Of a DNA stretch of 64,000 nt, positions 34,803 to 44,951 are shown piece by piece. The first letter of the stretch is position 1. Each line of letters begins with the position of its first letter. The position numbers and the translations under genes are program-made. The stretch is from Benincasa hispida (lineage: Eukaryota > Streptophyta > Magnoliopsida > Cucurbitales > Cucurbitaceae). The stretch covers positions 55,093,451 through 55,157,450 of the forward strand of contig NC_052351.1 of NCBI RefSeq assembly GCF_009727055.1, written 5' to 3'. Below the pieces are notes generated by a model. It was given only the letters and a program-made list of their open reading frames with translations. It had not been told where the DNA came from and did no database searches.

Positions 34803-36248
34803 TGTTTGAGCTAAAAATGATGTTGTTAGTTCAACTTAACCCAAAATAAATAAAATTTGTAAAACACGCACAACTACTAATACTAACACGTAGTAATAGT
34901 AGGAGCAGGTCGACCCATAGAGAACCTCCATTAATTGGCAAAATTAAGTTTTGAAATCTAATTTGAGGGGGGGTTTGTTGGTTTTAAGAAACAAAGTAAA
35001 TGTAAAACAATAATTGATATGAAATTTTGGTAATGAGATTAATGAGAGAGACTATGAAAAAAATTATGTAAGTAATTCAATGTAAAAAGGATCTTGGGAA
35101 CTTTATGTAGATTAACCTAATTCCGTCATAGACTTAATTGATTTCAAGGTATTCAATTGTTCTATAGTTCATTAAGGTTAGGCCCTAATGCTAATTAGCT
35201 AATTAACCTAAATTGGTCAATTAACAATAATTTAGTTCATAAACGCTTCCTAAAGACATTCCACATTTAATTCCTAAATTGTATACATTTCTTGGAATTT
35301 CTCAACTATGACATTCTTGAAATTAAAAAGACTAAAATCAAGCATCATTAATATGAATGTTCTAAACTAGTAAATATTTTCAAGAAAATAGGAAAAGAAG
35401 TCCAAATTTTCCATCAAAATTACTAGTTCTTGCAACTTAATTACAATTATGCTATAGAGCCATGTAACTTTGCATACAAGAACCTTACGAAATTGAGGCG
35501 TCAACTCATTTCTTTCAGATTTATTGAAATTAACAGCAAGAACATTCAAGAACAACAAATTACAAAGAAGAGATTTAAAGAAAAGTCTCAAGAATTGGCT
35601 AACCTATTATAATCCCTAAGATAAAAGAACTTACCTACTCATAAAGTGGCAAAATCTTAAAGAAATCCATTGAGTCTTGCAAGAATTTGTACAAAGATTG
35701 AAGAAATTACAAAAAATCTCTCTAAAAAATACAGAGAAAAGCTCTCAAAATCGTGAAAATGGGTTTCTCTTGTAAAGCTGGCTGAAAACAGCTTTTACAC
35801 AGATGTCGCAGCATTGAAACGCTGGTAGGAAGTATTACAGCGCTCCTTGCATAGGCGCGCATGTTTCTTTATATTTCCATTAAAATCCGTAGCATTGCAA
35901 CTTTGGCCAATAGATCAGCATTCTGCCTTGACCTCTTAATGACAAACACACAATGATAGAAGCAGAAATTTGCTTTTAATGACTCACAAAAGATGTCAGT
36001 TGGCAAAAAAATCTACACATCTTCAAATTTCTTATTTCTTTTCTTCTCTTCCTTTGATCCATTGCTTGGTTTTTACTTCTTTGGCTATACTTTTTGTCCT
36101 TTTTGCTCCATTTTAATCCAAATTTGTTGTAATGACTTTAAAATGCTAATGGGACTATTTTACCTATAAAATTGACATATTAAGCAAATTAATAATATAA
36201 AATTGAGGGAATTAATGTATAAAATATAGTTCTTTTCAAGACCTATCA
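34803..36248 (-). repeat. 5' LTR of element G
   Basis: 1446 bp, homologous along its length to 28762-30164 with scattered substitutions and small indels. Sense start TGATAGGTCTTGAAAAG. Confidence 0.9.
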
Positions 36249-36499
36249 AGTATGAAGCATATGCACTATAAAAGCCATAAAACTCTAAGGTATTAACGTA
36301 ACTAAATCCATTACAGAATTTAGCTAATGATTGAGAACAAATGAATGGATATCGTTAGATCATAAACCATGATTACAAGATGAATATTCAATAAATGAAA
36401 AAAAGAGAAAATAGAAAAATGCAAAGATGAACTAAAGAAATATTGGAAAATATGGTATGATGATGCCTTGAGGCAATCTCTCACTTTCCTAATCTTTCA
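36249..36499. other. Flank between element G and the copia element
   Basis: About 250 bases of A-rich non-coding sequence. It holds the right duplication of G (AGTAT, 36249-36253) and the left one of the copia element (TTTCA, 36495-36499). Nothing else recognised. Confidence 0.5.
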
Positions 36500-37675
36500 T
36501 GTTGGATTCAGTGTCCTAAATCTCATATATCTTATAGTTTGTAAAAACAAATTGTAGCTTTAATAAATAAGAGGTATTTTATTAACATTCAGATTGCATT
36601 GATTCAATCCAAGAAACTAAGATCCAAGGTTATGTGATATCACTTGAACAGTATGTGTAGACATACAAGTGATTCATGTTTAAGTTATAACCTAAAAGGT
36701 ATATAGTAAATGGATAAGGTTGGATGTCTTAACCTGGTAACACTGCAGATATTGCCCACTTTGTAATTGTTACATGAGTTGTAAATGTTACAGACAATAT
36801 GAGCAATATTATTCATGGTGGAAACATGTGAGTGGATATATCATGTATAAAGAGTTTATACAAGACCGGGCTGAAAAATGATTGTTTTCTCTTTATAACA
36901 TTATTACTTAAAGAAACCAATATTTCACTAGGATGACCATAGGTGACTTGACCTTAATCCGAGTGAGTTGTGAACTCCTGTCTATGAAGGAAATCCTTTG
37001 ATCTATATGGGTGAAAGTGGCCAAGCTAGTCGACTCAACATACTTACCATTTTGGGGATTTATCCGAGTAGAGAGCTTGGAACACACCTATCCAAGAAGG
37101 AATTCACTCCTCCCGAATATAGAAAAAGTAGATAAATTGTTCCCTTAACAGAAGATTCCAATTCTTGAACAATAAGGCCTCAACCTCTCACTGGCCCAAG
37201 AGGTACTAGTTTATAGTTGGACTATAAATTTTTTGTTCATTAGATGAATCAACAGTACTTAAGGAGTTAGATGTAACTACAGGGGTAAAAGGGTATTTTG
37301 ACCTATCTATAGTTATGAGCAATTTGTGAAAAGTCGACTCACTGTTGATTGGTTATATCCATGGATAAAAAAATATATCTACAGTGCGAAGAGTGCAACT
37401 ATTTTTCTTTAGTGGAATGACCAGTAGTTAATGAATATTGGTTAATTTAATTAAAGAGTTTAATTAATTAGTCTCATATCATTGGAGCTTCTAATATGCG
37501 GGTCCATAAGGTCCCCCAATTAGCTTGGTAAGGATAGTAATGAGGAATGATTTGAATTGTTCAAATTATTTAAAGGAATTTTATATTAATATGATTAAAA
37601 TATAGTGTATTCTGATACATTACAGAATATGGTTAATTATAGATATGATCTATAATCTAAATTACATTATTAGTG

Positions 37676-38058
37676 AGATGTGTTTGAATGAGATTCGAAT
37701 ATTAAATTCATATGAATTGGATTCATTACAATATTATAGAGATGTATTTGAATGAGATCAAATATTAGAATTATATGAACTGGATTCATAAACAAATGTA
37801 TGCATATAATATGTGACATTTATATGTTAATTAATTAATCCTATATTAAATATGATTTATTATACAGTTATTAAATTTATATGTTAATTGATTAATTAAT
37901 GGTTAATTAATTAATTAACAAATGATGGAGAATAGAGACTAGTATAAATATGTGGTATTTAATTAACTATATATTAAATATGGTTTAATATAGGGTTATT
38001 TAATTTACATGTTAATTGATTAATTAATAGTAATTAATAAATTAACAAATGATGGAAA
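37676..38058 (+). repeat. AT-rich tandem duplications within the copia LTR
   Basis: A block beginning GAGATGTGTTTGAATGAG is repeated near 37740, and a roughly 120-bp block (GTTAATTGATTAATTAAT then ACAAATGATGGA) occurs twice, at about 37805-37930 and 37945-38058. Similar blocks are in the 3' LTR at 45280-45600. Confidence 0.65.
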
Positions 38059-38092
38059 ATGGAAAATACTTGGAGAAAGGGTTACCCTCTCC

Positions 38093-38101
38093 CTATAAAT
38101 A
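38093..38101 (+). promoter_or_regulatory. TATA-like element of the copia LTR
   Basis: CTATAAATA after CCCTCTCC. The 3' LTR keeps the same box near 45631 (CTCTCCTATAAATAC). Confidence 0.55.
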
Positions 38102-38445
38102 TATCATTATAACCCCATTTGGTGAAAAGAAAACCCGTCTTCACTCTCCAGTTCTCTCTATCTCTTGCAGTGGTGTTGTTCATTGAGAGATCCAAGTTTG
38201 GTTGGTGGCAAAGGAGAGGAAAACGTGAAGAAAGGGAATCTTCAAGGGTAAGTTTTCTTCTACCCTTTCTTCTCTTCTTTCTTCTACCCTTTCTTCTCTT
38301 CTTCTTCATTAGGAGCAAGCTTAGACTTATTTGAATGTTTATCATATTTTCTAAGTTTTTGTTCACTACTTTTATGTTTTATAAAAATTCTTTCTCAAAA
38401 TACGAGGCGATCACACGCTTCCATGGGAATCCAATTCCCTTCAAC

Positions 38446-38458
38446 TAGTGTTAGAGTC
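38446..38458 (+). other. Degenerate copia primer-binding site
   Basis: TAGTGTTAGAGTC lies two bases after the LTR end. It differs from TGGTATCAGAGCC only by four transitions, as expected from decay of methylated cytosines on either strand. Confidence 0.65.
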
Positions 38459-38830
38459 AATTCTTGCAATTTTGGTTTTAAGTTTTTAGAAACAAAAAAT
38501 AGAGAACATGGTGGGTGTTTTTGTGTACTGTTTTCGTGAAATGAGTTCTGGAAATTTCATTTGGGTATTTTTGGCTTGATAAATGTTTTTGGTATTTGGC
38601 ACATAGGCTCGTTTTACTTGATTTGATCATGTAAGAGCCTATTGTTTTTGGGCATTTAATTCAGTAATCGATTCTATAAGTCTGAGTCACTAGTTTTGCA
38701 AGTGTTGCTGATGATCGGGATGAAAATCGGAGGTGTTCTATGCAAATTCGAAGCAGAATGGGTGTTTCTGGACTACAGCATTGTCCTTAGTGTCGCGAGG
38801 CTACGATGTGAGACGGAAGGCGATTTCTCC

Positions 38831-38871
38831 CGTAGCGTCGTGATGCTCTGCACTAGCATCACGACGCTATG
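38831..38871 (+). other. Perfect inverted repeat in the copia leader
   Basis: TAGCGTCGTGATGCT (38833-38847), loop CTGCACT, AGCATCACGACGCTA (38855-38869). The stem extends by one G-U and one C-G pair. Confidence 0.8.
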
Positions 38872-40385
38872 ACTGTTCAACGTGGAGGCGCGTGCAAACT
38901 GGAGGTTGCCAATTCGAAGCTTGCTCCTACGTTTTCCCTCTCTTTTAATTATATTTTTATATGTTTATAATTAAATTAGTATAATTTGATTATATTAATT
39001 TAGTTATTTTATTAGGGTGCCAAATATTGGTCTATTAATCCCTTTTACATCATTTTAATGTGCATGAGATGTATGTTTAAATTATGTGATTTATATGTTG
39101 CATATTTTATGTCATATAGATTTAAAATCCCACCTTAGGATAAACATGTTTCATACATCCTTTTAACATAAGTGTTATATTGTGGTTGCATGATTAATCA
39201 AGCATGCTCATGCATCATACAATAATATAATTGTTATGTAGTATGATAGCATGTGAATTGATTTCATTAGTAATAATATAATTGTTATATTGTTTAATAA
39301 AAATAAAGATGTATGTTTATTTTCATGGATGATAATTATAAGTGTTATTTTATTAGATGAAAATAAATTCTGCATTGAGCATGACATTACTTAAATAAAT
39401 ATAATGGTTATATTTGATCAATGTCAATAGATGAAAATTCTAGGTTTTAATGATTTCATTATTTTGTAATGGTTATAAGTTTAATGAACTAGATTAAAAT
39501 CCATAATCAAGAGTTGCATGTAAACATAGGTCAAAATTGATTTTAAATGGTTTAAAATTGATTCACCAAAACGTATATTAAAGGTATTTCTAATATGATT
39601 AGAAACAGGTTAATCTTTTAATTTTTTTAATAAGATTAAAATGAATGCTGTAAAAGATTAAATTTATAAAATAATTGCCTATAAGGGACCTTTGTCAAAG
39701 AACGTTTTGTCTAGGCTAGGGTATTTAAGCTGATGAAAACAAAACACCCCTATCTGGGAACCGACCTGGAAGATGAATTAGGCAAGTATTTTATAAACAT
39801 GCAATAAATGGTTTTGTTTATTATAGATTTAATAAATAAAATCACATTTTGCTAAAATATTCAATATAAATGTTATATTGAGCAACTTAACAAGGACTTA
39901 GTTAAATTACTTAGCCAGATTTTTCTAAGTTAATAAACCCAATTCTTAAAACACTTAGTGGGAGAAAAAAATATGTATATGATATGTTATTTTTCTGCTC
40001 ACGTTCTCCCTAAAAGTTCACAAGGTGAGATTCATGCTCATTCTCGTGGTGTCTTGGGCGCACCCTCCCTTAGGAAGGTATTTGCATGGGTTAATATCAA
40101 GGTGAATGGAGAAAGTTTTTATAGTAAGTGGGAGAAGGGCATGTGACAACACATCCTGCAGTCTCCTTCACTGGTTTGAAATGTTTTTTTCATGCTCGGA
40201 CTCGTGGCGCCCTGGGAGCGTCCCCTTTAGGAAGGTGTTTTCATGAGAAAGGGACATAACAAACCCCAAAATTGGATAGGATCACTATAATCAATTGCAC
40301 CAATTACGTTCTATCCTGAGGCAGACTGGTCGGGATAGAATTATAGGGTTGAAAATGAAATATTACACTTACAAGAAAACATCAA

Positions 40386-42139
40386 GGGGTTGTTTGGAGC
40401 GTTGAGTTGAGATAGGATGTCTGGAGTTCATATGTCTGTGGAGTTCATATATTTGTGAAGTTCATATGTCTGTGTTTGGGGTGCAGAGTTATTTGGTTGA
40501 GTTCATATGTTTGTGTTTAGGGTGCAGAGTTGAGTTCAAATGTTTGGATATCTAACGCAGTTTTTTGAACACTAAATAGTATGCTTTTATGATTACTATT
40601 TTTGTTTCGGAACTTTGTTATTCAATAATTCTACCCATCTTTGTTTGAATAAAATATGGATTATAATTTTTTTCTTTTAATTTTTTAAAACTTTTCTTTC
40701 TTTCTTTCTTTTTTGGGCTATAAACAATGATTAACCCATTACATTTCTTGTAGAAATATGGTTAAATAAAATGAGAAACTAAAGCGAAATAAAAAATTTT
40801 GATTCTAGCTAATTTTTCTCCATTAATTTCATTATCATCTTCTTTTTCTTCTTCTTTTTCTTCTTCTTCCTATTGTTGCTCTATATTTTTACTATGTTAT
40901 GAATTTTTTAATTAAATCTCCCTCATCATCGTAACAACCAATGGAATGTCACCACATTTGTTCAACAGTTTCACTTTCATTTCCTCTAAATTTGGAGGAT
41001 CATTAGAGAAAAAATTTCTATTTTTCACTAATTTTTGCTGGAAAATGTTCCAGGAAAAAAATCATTTTATGGTTTTTTTTGTTATATGTTACATAATTTT
41101 CAACAACATACATATTTTTCGTCTAAATATTTTTAACATTCGTTTGATATGTGAATTCATTACGTATAAATATTGCACTTAATGTAGACAAAATAATATT
41201 TTTTATATAATCAACAACCCTACAACATACTTTAATAGTCATTAGTCTTACAGTAGTCGGAAGTGGTTGTCGAAGTTAATTATTGAAGATTATTTTTGCT
41301 GGAGTTTGTAATCGAAGGTGGTTGTCGGAGCCTGAAGTTGGTCACATGAAAGTGTATTGCAGTTAGTTGTTGAAGTTTCTCATTGGAGGTGGTTTTCAAA
41401 TCCCAAAGTTGGTCAGGCAAAAGTGGTCGTCGAAGTTGATCATCGAATATGATTTTCGTTGGAGATTGTAGTCAAAAGTGACTATCAGAGTCTGAAGTTA
41501 GTCGCATGAAGGTGGTATTATAGTTGGTTGTTGGAGTTTTTCGTTGAAGGTGGTTGTCAAAGCCTTGAGTTGGTCGTTAGAGTTGCTCACTCAAAATTAA
41601 TTTTCATCGAAGTTTGTAGTCAAAGGTGGTTGTCAGAGCCAATTGGTCATCGAAGTTGGTAGCACAAAGATGGTCGTCGGAGTTGGGTCACCGGAGGTGG
41701 TTGTCGAAGGCCAGAATTGGTTGTCAGAGTTGGTCGTGCGAGGGTTGTTGGAGCTCAGAGTTGGTCGTCGGAGCTGTCATCGAAGGTGGTTGTTGGAGTC
41801 CAGATTTTTGTTGTCGAAATTGTCATCGAAGATGGGTGTCGGAGCCCAAAGTTAGTCATCGAAGTTGTCATCGGAGGCAGTTGTTGAATCGCGGGTTTGG
41901 TCGTCGAAGTTGTCATCGTAGGTGGTTGTCAGAGCCCAGAGTTAGTTCTCGAAGTGTGACAGTGGCCGATAGGTAGAGCTATTGAAAACATGGGAAAAAC
42001 GGAGAGTTAAGGTGAGTTGGGGTGAGTTGGTAAAATATACTAACTCAGTTCCACCAACATTTAAAGTATGTGGGCCAAACAATGAGTTGGTATATTATAC
42101 CAACTCAACTCAACTCATGTTGGTGAGCCAAACACCCCC
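40386..42139 (+). mobile_element. Harbinger/Tourist-like non-autonomous DNA element
   Basis: Left end GGGGTTGTTTGG and right end complement GGGGGTGTTTGG form terminal inverted repeats. Flanks are CAA (40383-40385) and TAA (42140-42142), i.e. a TAA-type 3-bp duplication with one change. Subterminal copies of GAGTTGAG and GAGTTGGTA words follow. No transposase. The 3' half is a GGTGGTTGTCGGAG-type repeat. Strand is arbitrary. Confidence 0.65.
41215..41960 (+). repeat. GTTGGTCGTCGGAG-type degenerate minisatellite
   Basis: Words GGTGGTTGTCGGAGCC, GTTGGTCGTCG and TTGTCATCGAAGG alternate with a higher-order period of roughly 70 to 90 bases that shortens toward the right end. Open frames of 116 and 70 codons across it result from this repeat and are not supported as a gene. 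Confidence 0.7.
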
Positions 42140-42488
42140 TAAGGTAGTTAATGATTCTAGACCAAATTAATGGTAATTAAATATTATAGGAATAAGAGTT
42201 ATTCTAGTGTAATACTTGAATGAGAATGTCTTAATTCAGTGAAGGAGTAACTATTCGCCTCGAGGTGGCATTTATTCTAAATCACTAAAGTATCATTGCA
42301 AAATAAAATGATGTTGGGGTTCATTATTTCTTTTACTAAACTGATTAGATTAAAACAAATTTTTACATATTTAATAAAGATAATTTTTTTTTTTAACCAG
42401 CATCTCTAAATCATGACTAGCATGGTTATTTATTTACTTGGCATCGATAAATTAACTAGAGAAAACTAAGCAACATGGAAAAATACGA

Positions 42489-43290
42489 TTAACACCATAT
42501 TGGTCATTAATGACCTCAAATTCGTCCTAGCGGAGGAATGTCCTCCAGTTCCTAGACCCGCAACTTCACGAAATGTTTGTGAAGCCTATGATAAGGCCAG
42601 GGTCTATATTTTGGCAAGCTTGACTGAATTCTTGGCCAAAAATATAAGCCCATGATCAATGCATGCAAGATCATGGAGTCATGGCATGAGATGTTCGGCC
42701 AACCGGCTACACATCTCAAGCATTGAATTCATCTTCAACGCCTGAATGAACAAGGGATCGTCTATTAGGGGAAATGTCCTTAATATGATGGTCCACTTCA
42801 ATATAACTGAGATGAACGAGGCTGCCATATATAAGTCCAACCAGGTAAGCTTTATTTTGGAAACTCTTTTGAAGAGTTACCTTCAATTCCGCAGTAATGC
42901 TGTCATGAACAAGATATAATCTTACCACCTTCTCAACGAGCTGCAGACTTATGAGTCCTTAATGAAAGTCAAAGGACAATATCAGGAGGCAAATGTTGCT
43001 AGTTAGTCAAAAAAATTCCACAGGGATTCTATCTTTGGGACTAAGTCTGTGCCTTCTTCCACTGGCTCTAAGAAGTGGAAGAAGGAGAAAGGTGATAAGG
43101 GGAAGAATAAAACTATCCCACCTATTGCTGCCCACAAGGGCAAAAAGGTCAAGACTGCAAAGAGAACCTGTTTTCATTGCAACCAAGATGGGCACTAGAA
43201 ACGTAACTACCTAAAGTATTTGGCCGAAAAGAAGAAGGTAAAAGAAGGTAAATATGATTTATTTGTTCTAGAAACGTGTTTAGTGAAAAA
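42489..43290 (+). pseudogene. gag: Ty1/copia gag remnant
   Basis: The frame has NDLKFVLAEECPPVP followed by CEAYDKA, matching the N-terminal part of copia gag of the UBN2 type. After several stops it continues with NEAAIYKSNQVSFILETLL and LNELQTYESLMK. A zinc knuckle CFHCNQDGH then stop then KRNY remains where C-X2-C-X4-H-X4-C should be: the Trp codon is now a stop and the last Cys is Tyr. Disabled. Confidence 0.8.
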
Positions 43291-43299
43291 TGATAATAA

Positions 43300-43570
43300 T
43301 GCCTAGATACTTGATTCAGAAGCAACTAACCATGTTTGTACTTCTTTACAGGAAGTAGTTGAAGGTTGGAAAGATGACTCTACGGGTTGGAACAGGGGAG
43401 GTCGTCTCGGCGATTGTAGTTGGGAGCTTGAAGTTATTTTTTAATTCAAAGTTTATATTGTTAGACAATGTTTACTATGTTTCTAATTTTAAGAGGAACT
43501 TACTTTCAATTTCATGTTTGTTAGAATATTCCTATAATATATCCTTTATTCGTGATAAAGCATTTGTCTA
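43300..43570 (+). pseudogene. pol: Ty1/copia protease remnant
   Basis: ILDSEATNHVC stands for the usual active-site L-D-S-G-A-(T/S)-N-H-V-C, with Gly replaced by Glu. The downstream frame keeps LLDNVYYVSNFKRNLLSISCL, the conserved protease C-terminal block. Frameshifts separate the two. Confidence 0.8.
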
Positions 43571-43659
43571 AAAATGGTGTTGATATATGTTCTGCAACAA
43601 ACGAAAGTAACTTGTATGTACTAAGGCCATTATAATCTAAAATTCTTCATAATGTTGAA

Positions 43660-44769
43660 ATGTTCAACACTGCAACCACACAAAACAAAAGAAGAAAGGT
43701 TTCGTCAAAAGAAGATGCTCATCTTTGGCATTTAAGACTAGGTCATATTAATTTCAATAGGATTGAAAGGTTGGTTAAGAATGAACTGCTAAATGAGTTA
43801 GAAGAAATTTTTTTACCAGTATGTCAATCTTGTCTAAAAAGAAAATTGACAAAAAGACATTTTTCTTGAAAAGGTTATAGAGCCAAAGAACCTTTGGAGT
43901 TTATACGTTCTGACCTGTATGGTTCGATAAGTGTTAAAGCAAGAGGAGGGTTTGAATACTTCGTCACTTTTACTGACGATTTTCTAGATCTGAGTACGTT
44001 AACTTGATGATACATAAGTCTGATACACTTAAAAATTTTAGGGAGTATAAGGCTAAAGTTGAGAATTTATTGGAAAAGAAGATAAAAACACTTTGATCAG
44101 ATCGGTGGAGAGTACATGGATATAGGATTCCAAAACTATATAATAGAACATAGAATCACATCCCAACTCTCAGCACCTGATGCACCTCAATAAAATGGTG
44201 TATCATAAAGGAGAAACAGAACCCTATTGGACATTGTTCGATCCATGATGAATTATGCTTCTCTACCTATCTCATTTTGGAGTTATGCAGTGGATACTGT
44301 AGTGTACATTTTGAACCAAGTTTCATCGAAGAGTGTTTCTGAAATGCCTTTTGAATTATGGAGAGATCGCAAAAGTAGTTTACGACATCTCAGAATTTGG
44401 GGGTGTCCAACAAATGTGCTTGTGGAAAACCCAAAGAAATTGGAACCACATTCAAAATTGTGCCTCTTTGTAGGCTACTCCGAAGAATCAAGAGGTGGTC
44501 ACTTTTATGATCCAAAAGAGAATAAAGTGTTTGTATCAAAAAATGTGACATTCTTAGAGGAATACTACATTAGAGAACATAGACCAAGAAGTAAAATCAT
44601 ATTAAATGAACTTACCAAAAAAACTACTGAAGCTTCAACAAGAGTTATTGAAGAGGGAAGCACTTCAACAAGGGTTGTTGATATTGTTTCATCCAATCAA
44701 GCATATCTTACTCAAGAGTTGAGGGACCCTCGACGTAGTGGGAGGATTGTAACCCAACCTACCCACTAA
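43660..44769 (+). pseudogene. pol: Ty1/copia integrase, interrupted
   Basis: The zinc-binding N-terminus reads HLWHLRLGHINFNRI, then CQSCLKRKLTKR (H-H-C-C). The core keeps FIRSDLYGSISVKARGGFEY with a D of the catalytic triad, but two frameshifts and stops follow. A 180-codon frame (44227-44769) then gives TLLDIVRSMMNYASLPISFW, the region after the catalytic Glu, and the C-terminal block LEPHSKLCLFVGYSEESRGG. It catalysed insertion of the cDNA; it is now broken. Confidence 0.88.
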
Positions 44770-44784
44770 GTTGGACAAAAACTC

Positions 44785-44951
44785 AAGATGTGATACAAGA
44801 TGCTACATTGAGGATCCATTGACCTACAAATAGGCAATGGGTGATGTGGACAAAGATGAGTGGATTAAAGCCATGAATCAAAAAATGAAGTCTATATACT
44901 TCAATTATGTCTGGCAACTTGTAGCTAATAGTAATGGGTTTAGTTTGACAA
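44785..44951 (+). pseudogene. pol: N-terminal stub of copia RT
   Basis: The frame encodes EDPLTYKQAMGDVDKDEWIK-like residues (with one stop) and MNQKMKSIYFNYVWQLV, the conserved start of copia RT. After about 50 codons it jumps into 3' LTR sequence at a shared GTGCAA, so the rest of RT and RNase H is deleted. Confidence 0.75.

Larger units (their letters stand above)
28762..36248 (-). mobile_element. Element G: gag-protease-only Athila-like retrotransposon with both LTRs
   Basis: LTRs 28762-30164 and 34803-36248 are direct repeats beginning TGTT(C/T)GAGC and ending GACCTATCA. Target duplications are GGTAT (28757-28761) and AGTAT (36249-36253), one mismatch. PBS and PPT are in place. The 4.6-kb interior encodes gag and protease but has no RT, RNase H or integrase, so it fits the TR-GAG type of non-autonomous retrotransposon or an internally deleted copy. 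Confidence 0.9.
36500..38443 (+). repeat. 5' LTR of the copia element
   Basis: Begins TGTTGGATTC, ends CCAATTCCCTTCA, 1944 bp. TATA-like CTATAAATA at 38093. Its second half is a TTAATTAA-rich AT region with internal duplications. Confidence 0.9.
38444..42488 (+). other. Leader of the copia element
   Basis: About 2.3 kb of non-coding sequence, not counting the nested Harbinger-like element. It holds a perfect 15-bp hairpin (38833-38869) and a direct repeat of CATGCTC-N-(A/T)CTCGTGG blocks at about 40036-40095 and 40193-40250, 157 bases apart. No gene is supported. Confidence 0.6.

Noticed and set aside
41626..41976. A 116-codon Trp/Ser/Arg-rich open frame
   Set aside because: It is a reading of the GTTGGTCGTCGGAG-type minisatellite inside a DNA element.
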